Made by a program: the position numbers and the translations under genes
Shown: one piece after another, positions 1 through 9,911 of the stretch
How positions within the stretch are numbered: the first letter of the stretch is position 1
Layout: every line of letters starts with the position of its first letter
Notes under the pieces: model-generated
Seen by the model: only the letters and a program-made list of their open reading frames with translations
What the model was told of the DNA's origin: nothing
Databases searched by the model: none
Origin: Pseudomonadota bacterium
GTDB lineage: Bacteria > Pseudomonadota > Gammaproteobacteria > Xanthomonadales > Xanthomonadaceae
DNA: 64,000 bases
NCBI GenBank assembly: GCA_021821195.1
Contig: JAKACT010000003.1
Span: forward strand, 62,001-126,000
Direction: 5' to 3'

Positions 1-738
1 GTCTTCCTCGCCCAACTGCACCAGGCCGGCGCTGAAACCCACGTAGTTCGGGCCAACCTCGGCGGTATGCCAGCTCCTGCAGCTGGCGAAGGCGGCGTGC
101 AGGCGCTGGCTGAAGCGCTTGCCGCCCTCCAGGTCGGTATCGGTGAGGATCACCGCGAAGGCATCGCCACCCAGCCGCGCCGGCAGGTCGGAGGTGCGGC
201 AGACCGAGCGCAGCAGCCTTGCCGCTTCGGCCAGCACTTCGTCGCCCACTGCATGCGACCAGTTGTCGTTGATCTGGCGGATATGGTCCAGGTCCAGCAG
301 CATCAGGCACAGCGCCTGGCCGTGCCGCTTGGAACGGGCGAAATGATGGGCGAAGCCCTCGTCGAAGGCGCGCCCATTGGGTAGCCCGGTCAATCCGTCC
401 TCATGGGCCTGCCGGCCGAACTCCACCGCCTGCTGCTGCAGCCGCTCGACCAGTCCCTCCCGGTCGCGCCGCGCGGCCTGCAATTGCTCGCCCTGCTGGC
501 GCATGCCGGTGGCGTATTCGTCCAGCTGCCGCTGCAGGCGCTCGCGCCCACGGCGCTCGCGCAGGCCCCAGACCCATGCGGCGCCCGCCCCCAACAGCGC
601 GAGCAGGAAGAGTGCCCACGGCCAGATGCTGGTGCCCTGCCCGGCTGCGGCTTGCGTGGGTGGCGCTGCCAGCAACACCGCCAGCATTGCGCCGGCCCGT
701 GGACCCGTCTTGGAGTGGATCGCCCGCGTGGGTTTCAT
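1..738 (-). CDS. GGDEF-domain membrane protein with degenerate active site (C-terminus cut by window edge)
   Basis: 246 codons are visible; the reading frame is open at the left edge, so the C-terminus is missing. The start is the ATG at 738, preceded by GAGG about 6 bases upstream. A hydrophobic N-terminal segment, residues about 18-30, is followed by a second one at about 44-62 (signal or two membrane spans), a basic helical linker to about residue 105, then a GGDEF domain opening with DGLTGLPN. The signature, residues 190-194, reads GGDAF: the acidic metal-binding residue of GG(D/E)EF is alanine. Five residues before it is an intact RxxD inhibitory site, RTSD, residues 181-184. The family makes cyclic di-GMP from GTP; loss of this acid normally abolishes synthesis, so this is inferred to be an inactive cyclase, possibly a c-di-GMP sensor. 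It is transcribed divergently from acnA. Confidence 0.85.
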   Translation of the reverse strand, partial: MKPTRAIHSKTGPRAGAMLAVLLAAPPTQAAAGQGTSIWPWALFLLALLGAGAAWVWGLRERRGRERLQRQLDEYATGMRQQGEQLQAARRDREGLVERLQQQAVEFGRQAHEDGLTGLPNGRAFDEGFAHHFARSKRHGQALCLMLLDLDHIRQINDNWSHAVGDEVLAEAARLLRSVCRTSDLPARLGGDAFAVILTDTDLEGGKRFSQRLHAAFASCRSWHTAEVGPNYVGFSAGLVQLGEED

Positions 739-791
739 CACCGAACCTCGCCCCTTTTCAACCAGGCTTAACATCGGAACCGCAAGATGAC

Positions 792-811
792 GCGGGGACC
801 CCCGCTTTTTT
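792..811 (+). terminator. Terminator-like hairpin in the acnA leader
   Basis: GCGGG (792-796) pairs with CCCGC (801-805) and is followed directly by six T residues (806-811). It lies upstream of acnA with no plus-strand gene ahead of it, since the neighbour is divergent. It could attenuate acnA or be a relic; only the structure is seen. Confidence 0.45.
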
Positions 812-862
812 CCAACGTCCGGCCGCAACCGGGCGCCACCACGCATTACCGGGAGCACGTCC

Positions 863-3616
<2,754 letters not shown>

Positions 3617-3641
3617 GGCTCCCATGAGCGTGGGTGGAAAT

Positions 3642-3671
3642 CCTCGCGGCCCGGCAGCATGGGCCGCGAGG
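3642..3671 (+). terminator. Strong stem-loop after acnA
   Basis: CCTCGCGGCCC (3642-3652) and GGGCCGCGAGG (3661-3671) form an 11-bp perfect stem with an 8-base loop, 25 bases after the acnA stop. The T-run is poor (CTTTCC a few bases on), so termination may be weak or Rho-assisted. Confidence 0.55.
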
Positions 3672-3744
3672 TGGAGCTTTCCTGATGGCGTGTACACGTC
3701 CGCGGCGCCGCTCGAGCCGCCTCGGGTGCCCAGCGGCCGCACGG

Positions 3745-3766
3745 CGTGATAACATTCGTTATAACG
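3745..3766. promoter_or_regulatory. Palindromic operator of the AbrB-Doc module
   Basis: An inverted repeat of form CGTnATAAC-5-GTTATnACG ends 20 bases before the antitoxin ATG and contains a TATAAC box that could be the -10. AbrB/MazE-type antitoxins commonly autorepress by binding such sites; the assignment is inferred from position and symmetry. Confidence 0.6.
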
Positions 3767-3786
3767 CCCGCAACCCGGAAACCGCC

Positions 3787-4008
3787 ATGAAACTCAAGAT
3801 CACCGCCATCGGCAATTCGGCCGGCGTCATCCTGCCCAAGGAATTGCTGGCGCGACTGCGGGTGGACAAGGGCGACGAGCTGTACGCGCTGGAGACGCCG
3901 GACGGGATCCGGCTGACGACGTTCGACCCAACGCTGGCCGCCCAAATGGAAGTGGCGGAACAAGTCATGCGCAAGGATCGTCTGGTGCTGCGCAAGCTGG
4001 CGCAATGA
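3787..4008 (+). CDS. AbrB/MazE-family antitoxin
   Basis: 73 residues. The ATG at 3787 is chosen over an upstream in-frame start because the protein then opens with the swapped-hairpin AbrB fold sequence MKLKITAIGNSAGVILPKEL, and because the palindrome at 3745-3766 would otherwise be coding. The N-terminal half is the DNA-binding domain; the C-terminal part (about residues 45-73) should bind and neutralise the toxin. Its stop overlaps the doc start by 4 bases (ATGA), indicating translational coupling. It is expected to repress its own promoter together with the toxin. The pair AbrB plus Doc is known in many proteobacteria. Confidence 0.9.
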   Translation: MKLKITAIGNSAGVILPKELLARLRVDKGDELYALETPDGIRLTTFDPTLAAQMEVAEQVMRKDRLVLRKLAQ

Positions 4009-4442
4009 CCGCCGTCATCACCTGGATCAGCAAGGCGCTGGCGCTGGCTATCCACGAGCGGCAGCTGGCCGAACACGGCGGCGGTAGCGGCGTGCGCGAT
4101 GCCGGCATGCTCGATTCGGCGCTGGCGCGCCCGGAGCAGCGATTTGCATATGGCGACCCGCCACCGGACCTGGCGGAGCTGGCCGCGGCGCTGGCGTTCG
4201 GGTTGGCGCGCAACCATCCGTTCGTGGACGGCAACAAGCGCACGGCCCACGTCTGCTATCGCGTCTTCTTGCTGCTCAACCATTGCGAGCTTGTCGCAAG
4301 CGACGAGGATATGTACCTAGCCATGCTGCGTTTGGCCGAAGGCGCGCTGGACGAATCCGGTTTCGCGGCGTGGCTGCGCGAACGCATCACCGCTGCGCCC
4401 GAAGGCCGGGTGCAGGAGCCGCGGGCGCGCTACCGCAAATAA
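4005..4442 (+). CDS. doc: Doc-type toxin (death-on-curing, Fic fold)
   Basis: 145 residues, slightly longer than P1 Doc. The Fic/Doc catalytic motif HPFVDGNKRTA lies at about residues 70-80 and fits HxFx(D/E)GNxR, with the catalytic histidine and the phosphate-binding GNKR intact. The shortened Doc architecture lacks the inhibitory helix; in known TA pairs it phosphorylates EF-Tu and blocks translation, with inhibition supplied by the antitoxin encoded just upstream (4-base overlap). The last 15 residues are basic and may be a tail outside the fold. An active toxin is expected from the motif; this is inference from family knowledge. Confidence 0.92.
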   Translation: MTAVITWISKALALAIHERQLAEHGGGSGVRDAGMLDSALARPEQRFAYGDPPPDLAELAAALAFGLARNHPFVDGNKRTAHVCYRVFLLLNHCELVASDEDMYLAMLRLAEGALDESGFAAWLRERITAAPEGRVQEPRARYRK

Positions 4443-4464
4443 GCGGCACGGCGCGGGCCTGGCG

Positions 4465-4938
4465 CTATTCGCGCTCGCCTGCGGCCTGCCAACGCGCGCT
4501 GCGCAGCCGCCAGTCGCCGTCGATGTAACACCAGCCGGTTTCCACCGCATAGACCTGCCCGCGCCTAGGCAGCAGACCACCGCTGCCGCCGGTGGCCAGC
4601 AGGTTGAAGCGGGCCACCGCATCGGCGTCGCCACGCAGTTCCACTGCAACCGGGCCCAGCTTCACCCCGACGTCGCGGTAGCGCAGGAACATCCCCGCCG
4701 CCAGCCGCTTCGCGCCGCGCCGGTCCAGCCCCGCGTTGCCGATGAAATCCTCGGCCAGCAGCGCCTCCACGGCGGCGGCATCACGCGCATCGATGGCGGT
4801 TTGCAGCACCTGCAGCTGGGCGCGCACCGCCTGTTCCGGCGCGGGCTTGACGCAGCCCATCGAGAGCGGCACCCACAGCAGCGCGAGCGTGCCGAAACGC
4901 CGCCCCACCGTTTGCCGGGAATCCGCCGGATGCCGCAC
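4465..4938 (-). CDS. NTF2-like (SnoaL-type) protein, probable exported or lipoprotein
   Basis: 157 residues. After a basic start and a hydrophobic stretch (TLALLWVPLSMG) comes a cysteine at about residue 29, a poor match to a lipobox because the -3 residue is not leucine. Residues about 35-155 fit the nuclear transport factor 2 cone fold seen in xanthomonad proteins of this length: an initial long helix (AVRAQLQVLQTAI), a segment with ALLAEDFIGNAGLDRRG, and a final beta strand ending WRLRSARW. Such proteins have no single function. It is divergent from the acyl-CoA ligase, with about 120 bases between. The exact start is uncertain because several upstream codons could serve. Confidence 0.75.
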   Translation of the reverse strand: MRHPADSRQTVGRRFGTLALLWVPLSMGCVKPAPEQAVRAQLQVLQTAIDARDAAAVEALLAEDFIGNAGLDRRGAKRLAAGMFLRYRDVGVKLGPVAVELRGDADAVARFNLLATGGSGGLLPRRGQVYAVETGWCYIDGDWRLRSARWQAAGERE

Positions 4939-5058
4939 TGCAACAGCCCCTTGCCCGTGGGCATCGCCTTGTCAGGCATGGGAGGCTATGCTCAAATCGG
5001 ACGCAAATCCATACGCTGCCGCATTCGACGGCAGACCACACTCGCAGGGGAGCAGTGC

Positions 5059-6738
5059 ATGAGTTTCGACCGTCCTTGGCTGGCCCATTACCCGGCCGGC
5101 GTGCCTGCCGAAATCGACCTGAATGAGTTCACGTCGATCAACGATGTGTTCGAAACGGCGCTGCAAAAGTATGGCGACAAGACCGCCTTCATCAACATGG
5201 GCAAGTCGCTCACCTATGCCGAACTGGATCGCCTGAGCCGCGATTTCGCCGGTTACCTGCTGGGCGATTTGAAGCTGAAGAAGGGCGATCGCGTGGCGAT
5301 CATGATGCCCAACTGCCTGCAGTACCCGGTCGCCCTGTTCGGCGTGCTGCGCGCGGGGCTGACGGTGGTCAACACCAACCCGATGTACACCGCGCGCGAG
5401 CTCAAGCACCAGATGGTGGACTCCGGCGCCAGCGTGCTGCTGGTGATGGACAACTTCGGCAAGGTGGCGCAGGAAGTGCTGGCGCAGCTGCCCGGCGTGC
5501 GCGCCATCACCACCGGACTCGGCGACATGCTGGGCTTCCCCAAGGGTGCCATCGTCAACCTCGTGCTAAAGCACGTGAAGAAGATGGTGCCGGACTACGC
5601 TATCCCGGGCGCGGTACGCTTCCGCGACACCCTCACCCTGGGCCGCATGCACCAGCTGCCGCAGATCAGCAACGCGCCGGAAGACCTCGCCTTCCTGCAG
5701 TACACCGGCGGCACCACCGGCGTATCCAAGGGCGCCATGCTGACCCACCGCAACATGGTGGCCAACATGCAGCAGGCCGCGGCGTGGGTGGGCACCAACA
5801 TCAAGCAGGGCGAGGAAAAGATCGTCACCGCGCTGCCGCTGTACCACATCTTCGCATTGACCGCGAACTGCCTGGTGTTCATGAAGTTCGGCGCGTCCAA
5901 CCTGCTGATCACCAACCCGCGCGACATGCCCGGCTTCGTCAAGGAGCTCAAGGGCTCCGGCTTCACCGCCATCACCGGCGTCAACACCCTGTTCAACGGC
6001 CTGCTGCACACGCCCGGTTTCGATCAGGTGGACTTCTCGCGCCTGCACCTCACCCTCGGTGGCGGCATGGCCGTGCAGCGCGCGGTGGCGGACAAGTGGA
6101 AGCAGGCCACCGGCGTGACCCTGGCCGAGGCCTACGGCCTCACCGAAACCGCGCCGGCGGTGTGCATCAACCCGCTGGACCTGCGCGAATACAACGGCTC
6201 CATCGGCCTGCCGGTGCCCTCCACCGACGTCTGCATCAAGGGCGAAGACGGCGCGATGCTGCCGATGGGCGAGATCGGCGAACTGTGCGTGCAGGGCCCG
6301 CAGGTGATGAAGGGCTACTGGCAGCGTCCGGAGGAAACCGCCAAGGTGATCGACGCCGACGGCTGGCTCCACACCGGCGACATGGCGAAGATGGACGCGC
6401 AGGGCTATTTCTACATCGTCGACCGCAAGAAGGACATGATCCTGGTGTCCGGCTTCAACGTCTATCCGAACGAAGTGGAAGACGTGATCGCGATGATGCC
6501 CGGCGTGCTAGAAGTGGCTGCCATCGGCGTGCCGGACGACAAGTCCGGCGAAGCGGTGAAGGTCTTCATCGTCAAGAAGGACCCCGCGCTCACCGCCGAG
6601 CAGGTCAAGGCGTTCTGCCACGAGAACCTGACCGGCTACAAGCGCCCGAAGCTGGTCGAGTTCCGCAACGAACTGCCCAAGAGCAACGTCGGCAAGATCC
6701 TGCGCAAGGAACTGCGCGATCCGGTCAAGGCGGGCTGA
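5059..6738 (+). CDS. Long-chain fatty acid-CoA ligase, FadD/RpfB-like
   Basis: 559 residues, the length of FadD and of Xanthomonas RpfB. It activates fatty acids to acyl-CoA through an acyl-adenylate. The AMP-binding P-loop YTGGTTGVSKGA is at about residue 214, YGLTETAP at about 360, and the C-terminal hinge with DRKKDMI at about 454; the catalytic lysine near the end lies in SNVGKILRKEL. The ATG at 5059 is preceded by AGGGGAG about 6 bases upstream. RpfB in Xanthomonas acts on free fatty acids and influences the DSF signal, but in that genus it sits in the rpf cluster with rpfF; here neither rpfF nor rpfC/G is near, so the general name FadD-like is safer. Confidence 0.93.
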   Translation: MSFDRPWLAHYPAGVPAEIDLNEFTSINDVFETALQKYGDKTAFINMGKSLTYAELDRLSRDFAGYLLGDLKLKKGDRVAIMMPNCLQYPVALFGVLRAGLTVVNTNPMYTARELKHQMVDSGASVLLVMDNFGKVAQEVLAQLPGVRAITTGLGDMLGFPKGAIVNLVLKHVKKMVPDYAIPGAVRFRDTLTLGRMHQLPQISNAPEDLAFLQYTGGTTGVSKGAMLTHRNMVANMQQAAAWVGTNIKQGEEKIVTALPLYHIFALTANCLVFMKFGASNLLITNPRDMPGFVKELKGSGFTAITGVNTLFNGLLHTPGFDQVDFSRLHLTLGGGMAVQRAVADKWKQATGVTLAEAYGLTETAPAVCINPLDLREYNGSIGLPVPSTDVCIKGEDGAMLPMGEIGELCVQGPQVMKGYWQRPEETAKVIDADGWLHTGDMAKMDAQGYFYIVDRKKDMILVSGFNVYPNEVEDVIAMMPGVLEVAAIGVPDDKSGEAVKVFIVKKDPALTAEQVKAFCHENLTGYKRPKLVEFRNELPKSNVGKILRKELRDPVKAG

Positions 6739-6806
6739 GGGACTTGGACTGCCTGGGGTCGCGGCGCCCGCCGCGGCCATTGGCTTTGGCGCACTGCGCG
6801 CTTTGC

Positions 6807-7538
6807 TCAGGCGTCGTTCGCCAGGGGCTCGGCCGCACGCAAGCGGCGATCTAGCGCGCGCAAGCGCTGCACCACGCGGGCAGCAGGCTCCGCAATGGAA
6901 AGCGCTGCAACGCAACGCGCCAACCAGCCTTGGCGCCCTTGCAGCGCCGCGACCGCGCGCAGCATGTCTCGCACGACATCTGGGCCATACGCCGTTGTCG
7001 CCTTGCGCAAGCCGGGCGCCAACCGGCGCGGCGGCAGGTCCAGGTACGCCAGGTCGATGACGTCACGGGCGAATACACTGTCATCGCGCCAGCGGTCGGC
7101 ATTGGCGAGTAACTTGCAAGCCGCAAGATCAGGCGCGGAAAGCATGGAAACGCCGCAGACCACGTCTTTTCCCGCAGGCCGCTGCAGTGGAATGCGCGCT
7201 TCATTGATGATCTCGAACTTGATCGGTCGCGGCCCCACCTCCACGAAACCACGCAATCCGTACTGATCCACCCGCCACTCGTTGGCCAAGGGCAACGGCG
7301 TGATCCCGGCCCTCGACAATGGCGCAAGGGTCCGGGCACCCCGCAAGCGTTGACGCAGCTCGCGATACCCTTCCAGGTCGGATATCAGGAAGTCGATATC
7401 AATCGACTCGCGGTACTCGCCCATCCGCAGGGAGATCGCCGTCCCACCGCCAAACCAGCACTGCCGTCCACGCAGCAGTTCCGCGTCCAGCGATGCCAGC
7501 ACCTGCGCGATGTGGCGATGATGTGCTCGCTCAAACAT
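6807..7538 (-). CDS. AbiEii-type nucleotidyltransferase toxin
   Basis: 243 residues from the ATG at 7538, which overlaps the antitoxin stop by 8 bases (ATGTTTGA); in-frame ATGs at 7547 and 7553 are possible. The nucleotidyltransferase signature is present: FGGGTAISL at about residue 30, then SIDIDF (two metal-binding aspartates) about 15 residues later. AbiEii/MenT-type toxins transfer nucleotides to RNA (tRNA in MenT), arresting growth. The partner is an Xre-type protein rather than the classical AbiEi. The C-terminal third is rich in arginine and leucine and has no motif I recognise. A paralogous arrangement occurs at 11611-12773. Confidence 0.88.
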   Translation of the reverse strand: MFERAHHRHIAQVLASLDAELLRGRQCWFGGGTAISLRMGEYRESIDIDFLISDLEGYRELRQRLRGARTLAPLSRAGITPLPLANEWRVDQYGLRGFVEVGPRPIKFEIINEARIPLQRPAGKDVVCGVSMLSAPDLAACKLLANADRWRDDSVFARDVIDLAYLDLPPRRLAPGLRKATTAYGPDVVRDMLRAVAALQGRQGWLARCVAALSIAEPAARVVQRLRALDRRLRAAEPLANDA

Positions 7539-8022
7539 CCGGCACATCCGCACCGAACACCCGCCGCAGCGCCTGCATCAGCATTTTTTCGCGCTCGTCC
7601 AGCGCCAACTTGTCCAGATGGCGCGCGTTGCGTGCATACATTCCCGCCGCCTCCGTGGGCGTCAACGTCGCTACCCGTTCGCCCACCTGCCACGCCAGAC
7701 GACGCAACGCCGGGAATTCGGACAGCGGGATCTCCAGCGGCAACGCGCCCATGGCCAAGGCGTCCGGCGCCAAGACTGCATCGCCGGCATCGGACAACCG
7801 CAGCTCCTTGCCGATCACACGGGCCGCCGCCAGCAATGCCCCCCAGGACACGCCCGGCTCGCCCTTTTCCAACCGATACCACGTGACCCTGGAAATGCCC
7901 GCCGCCTCAGCGGCAGAAGTCATGTTGATACCCTGCGCCTTGCGGTGCGCCCGCAGCGCTGCGCCAAGTTGGCGCGCCTGCTCCAGTTGCGGGAAATCCT
8001 CGGTTTTTGCTTTGGGGGTCAT
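7531..8022 (-). CDS. Xre-family antitoxin paired with the AbiEii toxin
   Basis: 163 residues. A helix-turn-helix of the Xre/Cro type is at about residues 18-75 (AALRAHRKAQGINM, then ISRVTWYRLEKGEP). The C-terminal half (about residues 90-163) is helical and is probably the toxin-binding part. The gene immediately precedes and overlaps the nucleotidyltransferase, the layout of a coupled TA operon. Upstream lies a set of nested inverted repeats (8043-8090) suited to autoregulation. The HTH is clear; the antitoxin role is inferred from the pairing. Confidence 0.88.
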   Translation of the reverse strand: MTPKAKTEDFPQLEQARQLGAALRAHRKAQGINMTSAAEAAGISRVTWYRLEKGEPGVSWGALLAAARVIGKELRLSDAGDAVLAPDALAMGALPLEIPLSEFPALRRLAWQVGERVATLTPTEAAGMYARNARHLDKLALDEREKMLMQALRRVFGADVPDV

Positions 8023-8042
8023 GCCACCACCAGATCAAATAT

Positions 8043-8090
8043 TGTTTCTGATAGTACACATATCAGCGCAAATGTGTGTTATCAGAAACA
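8043..8090. promoter_or_regulatory. Nested inverted repeats, probable Xre operator
   Basis: TGTTTCTGATA (8043-8053) is the exact reverse complement of TATCAGAAACA (8080-8090). Within it TGATA (8049-8053) also pairs with TATCA (8061-8065). The repeats start 21 bases before the Xre gene start and lie in an AT-rich stretch between two divergent TA modules, so the site may serve one or both. Confidence 0.65.
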
Positions 8091-8315
8091 CTCTTTTTCA
8101 GGCACACCGGCAGCGATTCCGGTCGCTCGCCAACTGACATGGTCGGCTGTAGCACTCTCGAATAGTACGATTTATAATAACAGGCAATTTTCCGCCTATT
8201 GAAATCATTTATTGGTTTAGTGGGCGCAATTCCACCCCTATTGGACATTTCTATTTCTGGCGTTATCCTGCCCTCCTCGATGGCCCCGTCCGCAGTAGAG
8301 GCAGGAATCCGCCCC

Positions 8316-8615
8316 ATGGCTACCCCATCCTTCCAAACCCCGGAAGAGATTCAATCGGATCTTGGCGCGCGGCTGCGCCAGCTCCGGCTCGGCCAGCGGT
8401 TGACCCAGGCCGGCTTGGCCAGCCGGGCCGGCGTGTCGCCGCGTGCCGTGCGCGCTCTGGAGAGCGGAGAAGGCTCCTCCCTGATCACCCTGATCCGCGT
8501 GCTCAAGGCCCTAGGCGCGCTGACCAGCCTGGACGCGCTGGCGCCGCAACCCACGATCAGCCCGATGGCCCTGCTCGCCGGCAACCGTGCGCCCAAGCGC
8601 GGCACCCGCCACTGA
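8316..8615 (+). CDS. HipB-like Xre antitoxin (module 1)
   Basis: 99 residues from the ATG at 8316, which has GAGGCAGGA about 10 bases upstream; an earlier in-frame ATG would add a hydrophobic, non-conserved leader. The Xre HTH spans about residues 14-68 with TQAGLASRAGVSPRAVRALE. The tail, from about 70, ends in basic residues. HipB proteins dimerise, repress the hip promoter and hold HipA inactive. Six bases separate its stop from the hipA start. The upstream 8200-8315 stretch is AT-rich and should carry the promoter. Confidence 0.88.
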   Translation: MATPSFQTPEEIQSDLGARLRQLRLGQRLTQAGLASRAGVSPRAVRALESGEGSSLITLIRVLKALGALTSLDALAPQPTISPMALLAGNRAPKRGTRH

Positions 8616-8621
8616 CCGCGC

Positions 8622-9905
8622 ATGAAGCACGTCGACGTCATCGAGGTGCGGATCTGGGGCAAGCAGGTCGGTGCCGTGGCGCAGGACCCGCGCTTGGGCG
8701 CGTACGTGTTCGAGTACGCCGACAGCTGGCGCCGCACCGGCATCGCGCTGTCGCCTTTCATGCTGCCGCTGGATCGGGCCGATGGCCGCTTCGCCTTTCC
8801 CGCGCTGGACCCAGACGCCTTCCATCGTCTGCCCGGCCTGCTTGCCGACGCATTGCCCGACGATTTCGGCAACCAGCTGATCAACGGCTGGATGGCCAGC
8901 CACGGCATCCGGCCGGAGGAAGTGACCGCGCTGGACCGGCTGGCCTACATGGGCCGGCGCGGGATGGGCGCGCTGGAGTTCCGCCCCACCCGCGGCGGCA
9001 ACACCGAGACGGCAGCCCCGATCGAGATGAAAACGCTGGTGGAGGTGGCACGAAAAGCCGTCCACGGCGGTCTGGCCGGCGACCCGGAGGCGCAGGCGGC
9101 GCAGGCCAGCATCATCCGCGTGGGAACCTCCGCCGGCGGCGCGCGGGCCAAGGCGGTGGTGGCCTGGAACCCCGCCACCCATGAGCTGCGCAGCGGCCAG
9201 TTCGACGCGGCGCCGGGCTTCGAGCACTGGCTGCTGAAGTTCGACGGAATGGGCGCGGACCAGGAGCTGGGCCAGAGCCAGTGCTACGGCCGGCGCGAAT
9301 ACGCCTACCACCTGATGGCCACCGCCGCCGGCATCGCCATGAGCGAATGCCGGCTGCTGGAGGAGAACGGCCGCGCGCACTTCATGACCCGCCGGTTCGA
9401 CCGCGACGGCAACCGCAAGATCCACATGCAGACGCTAGCCGCGCTGCAGCACATGAGCCACAAGCAGCGCCACACCCACGCCTACGAATCCCTGTTCATC
9501 ACCGCCCACGGCCTGGGCCTTCCGATGCGGGATCAGGAGCAACTGTTCCTGCGCATGGCGTTCAACGTCGCCGGCAAGAACCATGACGACCACAGCAAGA
9601 ACTTCGCCTTCCTGCTGCGCGAAGGCGGCGCGTGGGCGCTGGCGCCCGCCTACGACGTGACCCACGCCTACAACCCCGCCGGCGAATGGACGCAGCACCA
9701 CCTGATGAGCGTGGCCGGCAAGTTCGACGACATCACCGCCGACGACCTGCACGAGGTCGCCGCGCGCTTCAGCATCCCCAACCCGTCGACATTGATGGAC
9801 CAGGTGGATGCGGCCATCGCGCGCTGGCCGGAGTTTGCACAGGCGGCCGGGCTGCCCGCCGCGGATCGCGACGATGTGGGCAGGCTGCTGATCCGGTTGC
9901 GGTAG
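8622..9905 (+). CDS. hipA: HipA-family serine/threonine kinase toxin (module 1)
   Basis: 427 residues, the family length. The N-terminal HipA domain (about residues 8-115) precedes the kinase core. The ATP loop region is TSAGGARAKAVV (about residues 169-180), the catalytic segment is NHDDHSKNF (about 324-332) with the active-site aspartate, and the metal-binding position is in APAYDVTH (about 344-351). E. coli HipA phosphorylates the glutamyl-tRNA synthetase GltX and triggers persistence; the substrate here is unknown. The key catalytic residues are intact. The gene runs tail to tail with a second hipA, with 6 bases between the stops. Confidence 0.93.
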   Translation: MKHVDVIEVRIWGKQVGAVAQDPRLGAYVFEYADSWRRTGIALSPFMLPLDRADGRFAFPALDPDAFHRLPGLLADALPDDFGNQLINGWMASHGIRPEEVTALDRLAYMGRRGMGALEFRPTRGGNTETAAPIEMKTLVEVARKAVHGGLAGDPEAQAAQASIIRVGTSAGGARAKAVVAWNPATHELRSGQFDAAPGFEHWLLKFDGMGADQELGQSQCYGRREYAYHLMATAAGIAMSECRLLEENGRAHFMTRRFDRDGNRKIHMQTLAALQHMSHKQRHTHAYESLFITAHGLGLPMRDQEQLFLRMAFNVAGKNHDDHSKNFAFLLREGGAWALAPAYDVTHAYNPAGEWTQHHLMSVAGKFDDITADDLHEVAARFSIPNPSTLMDQVDAAIARWPEFAQAAGLPAADRDDVGRLLIRLR

Positions 9906-9911
9906 AACCCG

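Noticed and set aside
5059-6738. Naming the acyl-CoA ligase rpfB and assuming DSF signalling
   Set aside because: Family similarity is real but rpfF, rpfC and rpfG are not in the window; context does not support the specific role.
8199-8315. Longer start of the first HipB-like protein (ATG upstream of 8316)
   Set aside because: The extra residues are hydrophobic and not like other HipB proteins, and the region has the expected promoter; the ATG at 8316 has a good ribosome site.
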